From the NCBI RefSeq assembly GCF_001971785.1, contig NZ_CP019389.1, positions 1,809,001 through 1,873,000 of the forward strand: a stretch of DNA of 64,000 nucleotides, written 5' to 3'. The translations under genes and the position numbers were made by a program. Source of the stretch: Seonamhaeicola sp. S2-3. Lineage in GTDB: Bacteria > Bacteroidota > Bacteroidia > Flavobacteriales > Flavobacteriaceae. This document shows, in pieces, positions 1 to 8,111 of the stretch (its first letter is position 1; each line of letters opens with the position of its first letter). A model generated the notes under the pieces. It did not search any database and was not told the DNA's origin. It worked only from the letters and a program-made list of their open reading frames with translations.

Positions 1-98
1 TATCAGGATTAGCGGCTAACACCTATAATTTTACTTATGATGTAGATGCCATTGGAAGTTGTGACGATGCAAATGTAACGGTTAGTATTATTATAAAT
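1..98. repeat. Intragenic direct repeat, copy A (left part cut by window edge)
   Basis: These 98 bases match 517-614 with five mismatches, an exact offset of 516 bases (172 codons). Both copies are in the same reading frame of the adhesin gene and encode the same beta-sandwich segment (TYNFTYDVDAIGS core). This indicates recent duplication of a two-module unit. Confidence 0.9.
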
Positions 99-2378
99 CC
101 GTTACCTAACACCGGAACACCAACGACAGTCGTGCTTTGTGAGAATGATGTTATACCAAATTCACCTTTAGATTTATTTGGACAATTGTCAGGAGAAGAT
201 GCTGGCGGAACTTGGTCAGATGATAATTCAACAGGCGCTTTATCAGGTAGTAATTTAGATTTAACAGCTTTGGCAGTTGGTTCTTATAATTTTACATACA
301 GTATAACAGACTCCAATAGTTGTACTAACAGTAGTACAGTAACAGTTACAATTGAAGATGCCCCAGAATCGGGTACAGTAAATACGCCTCAAGAATTTTG
401 TAAAGGTGCTGCTCCAGCAAGTTTTAATTTATTCGATTTATTAACGGGTGAAGATCAAACTGGAACTTGGATTGATGACGATGCAACAGGAGCACTAACC
501 GGTAATACCGTAGATTTATCAGGATTAGCAGCTAACACCTATAATTTCACATATGATGTAGATGCCATTGGAAGTTGTGACGATGTAAACGTAACGGTTA
601 GTATTATTATAAATGATACGCCGGCACCAGCAGCATCAGCAACTCAAGAATTTTGTGATAGTGCTACGGTTGCAGATTTAGTTGTAACTGGTAATGCTGT
701 ACAGTGGTATGATGTTGCTACAGAAGGAACACCATTGGCAAATACAACAGTGCTTGCAGATGCTAAAACGTATTATGTAACCCAAACAGATGCTACAACA
801 GGATGTGAATCTTCAACAAGAACCGCTGTATTAGTAACAATTTATCAATCTCCAAATGCAGGAAATATTAACACGACTCCAATAGTTGCGTGTAATACAG
901 ATAATAATATAGATTTATTTAATGGTTTAGATGGTACTCAAGATAATGGAGGTATTTGGAATAATAATGATGGTGTAGGTAATTTAACAGGAAACATATT
1001 TGATGCCACAGGAGTTTCAGCAGGAACTTATAGTTTTACTTATACAGTAATAGCTTCGGCTCCATGTGTAGATGATAGCGAAACTATTACCGTAACCATT
1101 GAAGAGCCTTTAGATGCTGGAACAGATGGCGCACCATTAAATTTATGTAGTAATAACGGAACTATAGATTTATTTACTCAATTAGGAGGAACACCAGATT
1201 CTGGTGGAACATGGTCTCCAGTAATGGCAAGTGGTACTGGGGTTTTTAATCCTTTAGTAGATGCTCCTGGAACATATACGTATACTTTATCAAATGGATG
1301 TGGAACGGTGTCAAGCAGTATTGATGTAGCAGTAACCTTAGCACCAAATGCAGGAGCTGATACCTCGGTAGATTTATGTATGATTGATGGCCCCATTGAT
1401 TTATTTGAGCAATTAGGCTCTGGAGCACAAAGCGGAGGAACATGGTCGCCAGCAATGGCTAGTAGTACAGGTGTTTTTGATCCAGCAGTAGATGCAGCTG
1501 TTGTATACACTTATACCGTTGCAGCAGTTTCACCCTGTTCACCAGATGCTACAGCTACTGTTACAGTAACTGTTAATGATACACCAACGCCAACAGTAAC
1601 AGATAACAATCCTGAATTTTGTTTGATTGACAATCCTACAGTTTCAGATTTAGATAGCACTATAAGTTCAACAGGAACTATAAATTGGTATGAAGATGCC
1701 TCCTTAACATTACCGTTAACAGGAACAGAAAGTTTAGTTGATGGTGAAGATTATTACGCAACACAAACCAATAGTTCGGGTTGCGAATCATCTAACGCAG
1801 TTCAAATTGATGTTACTGTTAATGATACGGCAACCCCAACATTGTTAGATGCTTCAGCTGAATATTGTATTAATGATGGGCCTATGATATTAGATTTAAC
1901 CAACAATATTGCAGAGTATGATTCTAATGCAGGAAATGTAGTTTGGTATGATTCTGAAACAGGAGGATCAATAATATCTAGTAGTACAAATTTAACTAAT
2001 ACAACATATTACGCAGCGTTAATAGATGCATCAACAGGTTGTGAAAGTAGTACGCGTTTAGCTGTTACTCCAAACGTAACCGCCTGTGGGAAAATTAAAT
2101 TACCAGATGGTTTCTCACCAAACGGAGATGGTGTAAATGACACGTATGAAGTAGATAATTTAGCCTTATTATACCCAAATTTTGAAATAGAAATTTATAA
2201 TAGAAACGGAAACCTTGTGTATAAAGGCAATGCCAATACACCAAGATTTGATGGTACTTCAAATCAATCCAGAATCATTTCAAAAGGAGACTTACCAGTA
2301 GGAGTTTATTTCTACATATTTAGGTTTAATGATGGCGAAAACAAACCAGAACAAGGACGCTTATACTTAAGCAGATAA
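3..2378 (+). CDS. C-terminal part of a large repeat-rich cell-surface protein with T9SS type B sorting domain (5' end outside window)
   Basis: The frame is open from the left edge, so only the last 791 residues are present. They consist of repeated, cysteine-containing Ig-like or adhesin-like modules of roughly 75-90 residues, rich in Thr, Asn, Gly and Asp, with recurring GGTWS and TYNFTY-type motifs. The last 95 or so residues carry the gliding-motility-associated type B C-terminal signal (FSPNGDGVND, then a NRNGNLVYKG-like stretch and PVGVYFYIF). In this family that domain directs export by T9SS and attachment at the cell surface. Two genes follow closely, a PorP/SprF protein and an OmpA/PD40 protein, which is a common partner arrangement for such adhesins. 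Ligand or substrate cannot be told from the sequence. A GTG at 132 is an internal codon, not the start. Confidence 0.9.
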   Translation, partial: SGLAANTYNFTYDVDAIGSCDDANVTVSIIINPLPNTGTPTTVVLCENDVIPNSPLDLFGQLSGEDAGGTWSDDNSTGALSGSNLDLTALAVGSYNFTYSITDSNSCTNSSTVTVTIEDAPESGTVNTPQEFCKGAAPASFNLFDLLTGEDQTGTWIDDDATGALTGNTVDLSGLAANTYNFTYDVDAIGSCDDVNVTVSIIINDTPAPAASATQEFCDSATVADLVVTGNAVQWYDVATEGTPLANTTVLADAKTYYVTQTDATTGCESSTRTAVLVTIYQSPNAGNINTTPIVACNTDNNIDLFNGLDGTQDNGGIWNNNDGVGNLTGNIFDATGVSAGTYSFTYTVIASAPCVDDSETITVTIEEPLDAGTDGAPLNLCSNNGTIDLFTQLGGTPDSGGTWSPVMASGTGVFNPLVDAPGTYTYTLSNGCGTVSSSIDVAVTLAPNAGADTSVDLCMIDGPIDLFEQLGSGAQSGGTWSPAMASSTGVFDPAVDAAVVYTYTVAAVSPCSPDATATVTVTVNDTPTPTVTDNNPEFCLIDNPTVSDLDSTISSTGTINWYEDASLTLPLTGTESLVDGEDYYATQTNSSGCESSNAVQIDVTVNDTATPTLLDASAEYCINDGPMILDLTNNIAEYDSNAGNVVWYDSETGGSIISSSTNLTNTTYYAALIDASTGCESSTRLAVTPNVTACGKIKLPDGFSPNGDGVNDTYEVDNLALLYPNFEIEIYNRNGNLVYKGNANTPRFDGTSNQSRIISKGDLPVGVYFYIFRFNDGENKPEQGRLYLSR
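517..614. repeat. Intragenic direct repeat, copy B
   Basis: This is the partner of the repeat at 1-98, in frame at +516 bases with five mismatches over 98. A second, more diverged pair of modules lies further on, near 1200-1262 and 1431-1493 (offset 231 bases, GGTWSP and TGVF motifs). The gene therefore seems to grow by module duplication. Confidence 0.88.
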
Positions 2379-2406
2379 TTTATAGATAAAGCAAAATTTA
2401 GAAACA

Positions 2407-3363
2407 ATGAAACATTTAAATATATATCATAAAATAGCTGCTTTGTTAAGTTTGACGTTCTTGTCATTACAAAGTTTTGCTCAACAAGATCCTCAGTTTA
2501 CACAATACATGTACAACATGAGTGTTATTAATCCGGCTTATGCTACTGCAGAAGAAGGAATATTAAACTTAGGAGGACTTTATAGAACCCAATGGGTAGG
2601 TATTGAAGGCGCCCCTAAAACAGGAACCTTTTTTGCACATACACCAATAAATGATAAAATAGAGATGGGAATCTCATTTACAAATGATGATATTGGTGAT
2701 GTTGTTAGCGAAAATAATATATACGCAGATTTTGCATATGTATTACCCGTTGGTGTTGAAAGTAAAATTTCTTTTGGTTTAAAAGCAGGTTTAACCATGT
2801 TTGATACAAATTTTGATGGATTTGTATTGCAATCTGGAGGAACAAATACCGATGTAGCTTTTAACGAAAACATTAACAAAGTATTTCCAAATTTAGGTAT
2901 AGGGGCCTTCTTTTTTGCAGATAATTATTATTTAGGGTTATCTGCACCTAATATGTTGTCAACAAAACATTTAGAAGAAGAAAGTGGAGTAAAAGCAACA
3001 GGTGTAGAAAATGTACACTACTTTTTTACAGGCGGATATGTGTTCAATATTAATCAGAATGTAAAACTAAAACCAGCATTTATGGGTAAAGCAGTAAAAG
3101 GTGCTCCAATGGCTTTAGATGTTACAGCAAACGTTTTAATTAATGAAAAACTAGAAGCTGGTTTAGGCTATCGTTTAGGAGATGCCATGAGTGCTTTAGT
3201 GAATTTTAGAGTTACTCCAGAACTCAGAATTGGCTATGCCTATGATTATACAACTACTAACTTAGGAGATTTTAACTCTGGATCTCATGAAATATTCATT
3301 TTGTTTGATGTTGATTTATTCGGTTTTAAAGGCGGATATGATCGTTCACCAAGATTCTTCTAA
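2407..3363 (+). CDS. PorP/SprF family type IX secretion system membrane protein
   Basis: The protein has 318 residues with a signal peptide (about residues 1-25, ending SFAQ) followed by QDPQFTQYMYN, the hallmark opening of the PorP/SprF family. The rest is an alternating aromatic/glycine pattern expected of an outer-membrane beta-barrel. SprF-type proteins are needed for surface delivery of specific T9SS cargo with type B sorting domains, such as the SprB adhesin. The gene lies 28 bases after the adhesin gene and 18 bases before an OmpA/PD40 gene, so it probably serves that adhesin. Family assignment is firm; the cargo pairing is inferred from position. Confidence 0.92.
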   Translation: MKHLNIYHKIAALLSLTFLSLQSFAQQDPQFTQYMYNMSVINPAYATAEEGILNLGGLYRTQWVGIEGAPKTGTFFAHTPINDKIEMGISFTNDDIGDVVSENNIYADFAYVLPVGVESKISFGLKAGLTMFDTNFDGFVLQSGGTNTDVAFNENINKVFPNLGIGAFFFADNYYLGLSAPNMLSTKHLEEESGVKATGVENVHYFFTGGYVFNINQNVKLKPAFMGKAVKGAPMALDVTANVLINEKLEAGLGYRLGDAMSALVNFRVTPELRIGYAYDYTTTNLGDFNSGSHEIFILFDVDLFGFKGGYDRSPRFF

Positions 3364-3381
3364 TTTTTAATACTAGGAAAC

Positions 3382-5265
3382 ATGAAAAAATACATATACA
3401 CACTTGCAAGCCTTTTATTAGTTAGTGGAATAGCATTAGCACAAAAAGGAAACCTAAAAAGAGCCAATAAGCTTTTTGAAATGAGAGCTTATACCCAAGC
3501 GGCCGAAACTTATGAAACTAAAGCGCGTACACAAGAAGTGTTACAAAATTTGGCAGATAGTTACTATTATAACACCAGCCTTGAAAAGGCTATTGAAACC
3601 TATAGAGAATTATTTGTTAAATACGGAGATTCTATTGACATAGAGTATCATTTTAGGTTTGCACAAGCATTAAAAGGGGTTAAAGATTATAAAGAAGCCG
3701 ATAAACATTTAAGTAAATATTACAATAAACCAGTTAATACTTTAGAGTTTATTGAGGCTAATAAAAAAATAACACCTCATAATTTTGAACTAAAACAAAT
3801 TGAAAATGAAGGCTCTAGAAATGATTTTGGGTTGTCGTTTTATAGAGATAATAAAGTAGTTTTTGCTTCGGCTAGAAATACAGAAAACCCTTCATATTCA
3901 TGGAATGAATTACCCTATTTAGACTTGTACACTGCAACGCTTACAAATTCTAATACGTTAATTAATGTGCAGCCATTTTCTGAAGCCATTAATACCAGTT
4001 CTCATGAAAGTAATGCTGTTTTTACTAAAGATGGAAAAACCATGTATTTTAATAGAACTAACAGCACCCGTAAAAAAACTGATAAAGAGCGTATAGCCCA
4101 CATTAAAATTTATAAAGCAGAATTAATTAATGGTGAATGGACAAATGTTACGGCTTTACCATTTACATCAAATAGTTATAGTACAGAACACCCGGCGTTA
4201 AGTAATGATGAAAAAACACTGTATTTTGCTAGCGATATGCCCGGAAGTTACGGAAGTTTCGATATTTACAAAGTAGCCATAAACGAAGATGGCACTTACG
4301 GAGAACCCGAAAATTTAGGCAAAACTATTAACACCAAACACCGTGAGCAATTCCCTTTTATAAGTGAACTTAATGTGCTTTATTTTTCATCTATAGGGCA
4401 TCAAGGTTATGGTGGTTTAGATGTTTTTAGAAGCAAGATGGTTAACGGTGATTTTGATAAACCAGTAAATTTAGGAAGCACCATTAATAGCAACTTAGAT
4501 GATTTTGCCTATGTAATTAGAGAAAAAGATAATATGGGTTATGTATCATCTAACCGTACAGGGTATGATAGAATTTTTAGTTTTTCAAGACAAGAAAATC
4601 TATTAGCAAAATATCAAGTTGAAGGTGTTGTAAAAGATAAAAACAGTAATAAACTTCTGCCAGGAGCATTGGTAGAAATTATTGATCAATCTAACAACAT
4701 AATTAAAGATACCATTGTGGGAGAAAATGGTTATTATGTTTTTAAACTAGAGCCTAATAAATTATATAAAATTAGAGGAACTCGTCAAGCATATATAGAT
4801 CAAGAATTAGAGTTTTTAACCAGTAAATACGGTAAATCTCATAAAATTGATATTAATTTAGAATCACTTACTAATGCCGAAGAACGTATTAGGCAAAACG
4901 ATAAAGGTGAATTACAGGTTCAGCTAGATAAAATTTATTTTAACTACAATGCATCTGAAATAACAAGTGAGGCGGCCAAAACATTAGATGTTTTAGTAGA
5001 TTTAATGAAGAAGTACCCATCTATAGAAGTAGAAATTGCTGCACATACAGATGCCCGTGGATCAGAACAATATAATTTAAACTTATCAAAACAAAGAGCT
5101 GCTTTGGTATTAGAGTATTTAGTTAATCAAGGTATTGATGAAAACAGATTAAAAAGTGTAGGCTATGGAGAAACAAGACCGCTAAATAAATGCGTAAAAG
5201 AAGGTATTTGTGATGATGAAGAATACGATATTAACAGACGTTGTGAGTTTACAATCTTAAAATAA
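3382..5265 (+). CDS. OmpA family protein with TPR, PD40 repeats and carboxypeptidase-regulatory-like domain (T9SS-associated)
   Basis: The protein has 627 residues. After a signal peptide (ending ALAQ) comes a TPR-like helical part (about 25-110), a WD40-like PD40 beta-propeller region (about 170-410, with LYFASDMPGSYG and LYFSSIGHQGYGG blades), a CarboxypepD_reg-like beta-sandwich (about 415-490), and an OmpA peptidoglycan-binding domain (about 515-627, with AAHTDARGS and RRCEFTIL). The OmpA domain should anchor the protein to peptidoglycan on the periplasmic side of the outer membrane. Proteins of this architecture commonly follow porP/sprF genes and include the PorE group. A terminator follows directly, closing the three-gene unit. 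A relative sits at the right edge of the window. Confidence 0.9.
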   Translation: MKKYIYTLASLLLVSGIALAQKGNLKRANKLFEMRAYTQAAETYETKARTQEVLQNLADSYYYNTSLEKAIETYRELFVKYGDSIDIEYHFRFAQALKGVKDYKEADKHLSKYYNKPVNTLEFIEANKKITPHNFELKQIENEGSRNDFGLSFYRDNKVVFASARNTENPSYSWNELPYLDLYTATLTNSNTLINVQPFSEAINTSSHESNAVFTKDGKTMYFNRTNSTRKKTDKERIAHIKIYKAELINGEWTNVTALPFTSNSYSTEHPALSNDEKTLYFASDMPGSYGSFDIYKVAINEDGTYGEPENLGKTINTKHREQFPFISELNVLYFSSIGHQGYGGLDVFRSKMVNGDFDKPVNLGSTINSNLDDFAYVIREKDNMGYVSSNRTGYDRIFSFSRQENLLAKYQVEGVVKDKNSNKLLPGALVEIIDQSNNIIKDTIVGENGYYVFKLEPNKLYKIRGTRQAYIDQELEFLTSKYGKSHKIDINLESLTNAEERIRQNDKGELQVQLDKIYFNYNASEITSEAAKTLDVLVDLMKKYPSIEVEIAAHTDARGSEQYNLNLSKQRAALVLEYLVNQGIDENRLKSVGYGETRPLNKCVKEGICDDEEYDINRRCEFTILK

Positions 5266-5281
5266 CCAACCAAACCCCCTT

Positions 5282-5324
5282 AAAGCCTTTCTTTCTGATA
5301 ACCTCAGAATTGAAAGGCTTTTTT
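5282..5324 (+). terminator. Rho-independent terminator after the adhesin-porP-ompA unit
   Basis: A 10-bp perfect stem (AAAGCCTTTC at 5282-5291 and GAAAGGCTTT at 5312-5321) is followed by a T run. It begins 16 bases after the stop codon of the OmpA gene. Confidence 0.85.
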
Positions 5325-5405
5325 ACATATGTTTTCACCATTTATTACTTTCTAAGTAAGTCGTTTGTTTTACGTATTTTTATCATGTTATAAATTAGTA
5401 AGCCT

Positions 5406-5621
5406 ATGGTGTATTATATAATTGCAATAGTTTTATTTTTGTTGGTAGGTTATATTATTCACAAGTTAGCCTACATAAGGTTTAAAAAAATAACAGGAAG
5501 AATACCAAAAAGGAGAGAGTATTGGAGTATCTATCACTGGGAAGGTATTCTAGGTATAAGTGCAGTAATTGTTCTTGTTCTTGTATATGTTTTAAAAACC
5601 ACCAATGTTTTAACGCTTTAA
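5406..5621 (+). CDS. Small two-helix membrane protein of unknown function
   Basis: The protein has 71 residues: a hydrophobic helix (about 3-20), a basic loop (RFKKITGRIPKRREYW) and a second hydrophobic helix (about 48-66). I do not recognise a family. The gene lies between a strong terminator and ruvB (47 bases downstream), on the same strand, so it may share the ruvB transcript. The positively charged loop suggests both ends face outward with the loop in the cytoplasm. It could be a non-functional open frame, but the ordered helix-loop-helix pattern argues for a real gene. Confidence 0.65.
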   Translation: MVYYIIAIVLFLLVGYIIHKLAYIRFKKITGRIPKRREYWSIYHWEGILGISAVIVLVLVYVLKTTNVLTL

Positions 5622-5668
5622 TGTTTTAAAAATCCGAATGGTTAATCGGGTTAAGACACACTATAAAA

Positions 5669-6691
5669 ATGAACGAAAACCTAGATCCAACAAACGAGAA
5701 TTTTTCGCCAGAAGAATTAGATGTAGAAAAAAAGTTAAGACCCTTAGAATTTGATGATTTTACAGGTCAAGATCAAGTGTTGGAAAATTTGCAAATATTT
5801 GTAAAAGCTGCTAATTTAAGAGGAGAAGCTCTAGATCATACACTGTTTCATGGACCACCAGGGTTAGGAAAAACAACTTTAGCTCATATTTTGGCTAATG
5901 AATTGGAAGTTGGAATTAAAGTAACATCGGGTCCGGTTTTAGATAAACCAGGAGATTTGGCAGGCTTATTAACCAATTTAGAAGAGCGTGATGTTTTGTT
6001 TATAGATGAAATTCATCGGTTAAGTCCTATTGTAGAAGAGTATTTGTACTCAGCAATGGAAGACTATAAAATCGATATTATGATTGAAACAGGGCCAAAT
6101 GCTAGAACTGTTCAAATTAACTTAAATCCATTTACTCTGGTTGGAGCCACTACACGCTCAGGTCTATTAACGTCACCCATGCGGGCGCGTTTTGGTATTC
6201 AAAGTAGGTTAGAGTATTATAAAACCGATTTACTAACCACTATAATACAGCGAAGTGCCAGCATTTTAGACGTGCCAATTTCAATGGAAGCTGCTATTGA
6301 AATTGCCGGACGAAGCAGAGGAACACCACGTATTGCCAACGCATTATTGCGTAGAGTGCGTGATTTTGCACAAATAAAAGGCAATGGTACTATTGATATT
6401 AAAATTGCAAAATTTGCTTTAGAAGCCTTAAATGTAGATGCGCATGGTTTAGATGATATGGATAACAAAATTCTATCAACCATCATAGATAAATTTAAAG
6501 GTGGTCCAGTAGGTATTACAACCATAGCCACAGCAGTAAGTGAAAGCCCAGAAACCATAGAAGAAGTTTATGAACCCTTTTTAATACAACAAGGTTTTAT
6601 AATGAGAACCCCACGTGGGCGCGAAGTAACAGAACAAGCCTACAAACACTTAGGAAAGGCTAAAGGGTCAACACAAGGCGGATTGTTTTAA
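5669..6691 (+). CDS. ruvB: Holliday junction branch migration ATPase RuvB
   Basis: The protein has 340 residues, the usual length. RuvB is the hexameric motor that, with RuvA, drives branch migration of Holliday junctions in recombinational repair. The sequence shows Walker A GPPGLGKT (62-69), Walker B with DEIH (113-116), the sensor/arginine-finger region SPMRARFG (168-175), and a winged-helix C-terminus ending in TPRGREVT and the GLF tail. As usual in Bacteroidota it is not adjacent to ruvC; ruvA lies 3.8 kb downstream, separated by queG and the malic enzyme gene. The ATG start gives a conserved acidic N-terminus before [11 protein letters not shown]. Confidence 0.97.
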   Translation: MNENLDPTNENFSPEELDVEKKLRPLEFDDFTGQDQVLENLQIFVKAANLRGEALDHTLFHGPPGLGKTTLAHILANELEVGIKVTSGPVLDKPGDLAGLLTNLEERDVLFIDEIHRLSPIVEEYLYSAMEDYKIDIMIETGPNARTVQINLNPFTLVGATTRSGLLTSPMRARFGIQSRLEYYKTDLLTTIIQRSASILDVPISMEAAIEIAGRSRGTPRIANALLRRVRDFAQIKGNGTIDIKIAKFALEALNVDAHGLDDMDNKILSTIIDKFKGGPVGITTIATAVSESPETIEEVYEPFLIQQGFIMRTPRGREVTEQAYKHLGKAKGSTQGGLF

Positions 6692-6731
6692 TATCTTATG
6701 TTGCTCTAAATAGGTTTTAGCATTTCTATTT

Positions 6732-7658
6732 ATGACATTAAAAGCTAAACATACCCAACTTATAAAAACCGAAGCAAAACGCCTCGGTTTTTTGTCTTGT
6801 GGTATTAGTAAAGCACAATTTTTAGAAGACGAAGCTCCAAGATTAGAAAAATGGTTAAGCCAAAACATGCATGGAGACATGCGTTATATGGAAAACCATT
6901 TTGATAAGCGTTTAGACCCAACTAAATTAGTTGAAGGTTCAAAAAGTGTAGTGTCTTTGTTGTTAAACTATTACCCAAGCCAAGAGCAAACAGCTAATAG
7001 TTACAAGCTTTCTAAATATGCTTACGGAACAGATTATCATTTTGTAATTAAAGATAAATTAAAATCACTTTTACAATTTATTCAAGATGAAATAGGAGAG
7101 GTAAACGGAAGGGCTTTTGTAGATTCTGCACCAGTTTTAGATAAAGCTTGGGCTGCAAAAAGTGGATTGGGTTGGATAGGGAAACATAGTAATTTATTAA
7201 CTCAAAAAGTGGGCTCATTTTATTTTATAGCAGAACTTATAATAGATTTAGATTTAGAATATGACGCTCCAGTTACCAATCATTGCGGTACTTGTACTGC
7301 ATGTATTGATGCCTGCCCAACAGAAGCCATAACAGAGCCTTATGTAGTAGATGGAAGTAAGTGTATTTCTTACTTTACAATAGAGTTAAAAGATAACATC
7401 CCAACAGAATTCAAAGGAAAATTTGATGATTGGATGTTTGGCTGTGATGTATGTCAAGACGTCTGTCCGTGGAACCGTTTTTCAAAGTCTCACAATGAAC
7501 CACTTTTTAATCCACATCCAGAACTACTATCAATGACAAAGCAAGATTGGGAAGACATAACCGAAGAAACCTTTCGTAAAGTATTTAAAAAATCTGCAGT
7601 AAAACGAACCAAGTACTCTGGTTTAAAACGAAATATTAGTTTCTTAAAGAAAAATTAA
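6732..7658 (+). CDS. queG: Epoxyqueuosine reductase QueG
   Basis: The protein has 308 residues. QueG is a cytoplasmic cobalamin- and [4Fe-4S]-dependent enzyme that reduces epoxyqueuosine to queuosine in tRNA. Two ferredoxin-like clusters are visible: C185-x2-C188-x2-C191-x3-C195-P, and C238-x2-C241-x3-C245-P, with an extra Cys at 211. The active-site region D131[10 protein letters not shown] and the [12 protein letters not shown] motif typical of the family are intact. It lies 40 bases downstream of ruvB on the same strand. The C-terminus is of the short form, without the HEAT-like repeat domain of some relatives. Confidence 0.95.
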   Translation: MTLKAKHTQLIKTEAKRLGFLSCGISKAQFLEDEAPRLEKWLSQNMHGDMRYMENHFDKRLDPTKLVEGSKSVVSLLLNYYPSQEQTANSYKLSKYAYGTDYHFVIKDKLKSLLQFIQDEIGEVNGRAFVDSAPVLDKAWAAKSGLGWIGKHSNLLTQKVGSFYFIAELIIDLDLEYDAPVTNHCGTCTACIDACPTEAITEPYVVDGSKCISYFTIELKDNIPTEFKGKFDDWMFGCDVCQDVCPWNRFSKSHNEPLFNPHPELLSMTKQDWEDITEETFRKVFKKSAVKRTKYSGLKRNISFLKKN

Positions 7659-8111
7659 AGATTATCTAGTAAATTTCAGAGTAAGGCATTTTATAGGCAT
7701 GTCTATATTTTACAGCATAAAGCCTTATCTTTATAGTTAAAATCCAATACTCGTAGTAAGCTTTTTTTCTAAACTGTTTTATTCTTTTATATAACTTCAT
7801 AGGGCTTAATTTTAAAACAAAGTTAGTAAATTTACTTTTAATTTACAATTTGTTAACATTAAATTTACATTAGGAATTAAAAACGCACTAACAATAATTC
7901 AATTAATAACAATCTCTGCAACAAGGATTTTTAAGTTTTTTAATAAATGTAATTTTATCTTCAAAATAGCTTTCAATATTATCAAAAGATTGACTGTTTT
8001 AGTTTTAAGTATTCTTATATTTGAAGTTTAAAAATAGTTTTTTAAGCACTGTGCAAAGGTGTCTTTTAAATCTGTTATTCTCACAGACAATAAGAAATTA
8101 AAGTAATAATA
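7659..8111. other. 453-base gene-free region between queG and the malic enzyme gene
   Basis: This is very AT-rich sequence with no convincing gene. Near its left end is a two-tier inverted repeat (TAAGGC at 7682-7687 with GCCTTA at 7722-7727, enclosing TATAG at 7692-7696 with CTATA at 7703-7707) that may act in queG transcript end formation. Near its right end is a candidate promoter for the malic enzyme gene. A 60-codon minus-strand frame at the right end overlaps the malic enzyme start and looks like chance. Confidence 0.6.
7990..8023 (+). promoter_or_regulatory. Candidate Bacteroidota-type promoter for the malic enzyme gene
   Basis: A perfect TAnnTTTG -7 element (TATATTTG, 8016-8023) lies about 90 bases before the start codon. 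A TTG at 7990-7992 could be the -33 element, but the 23-base spacing is longer than the usual 19-21. Confidence 0.4.
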
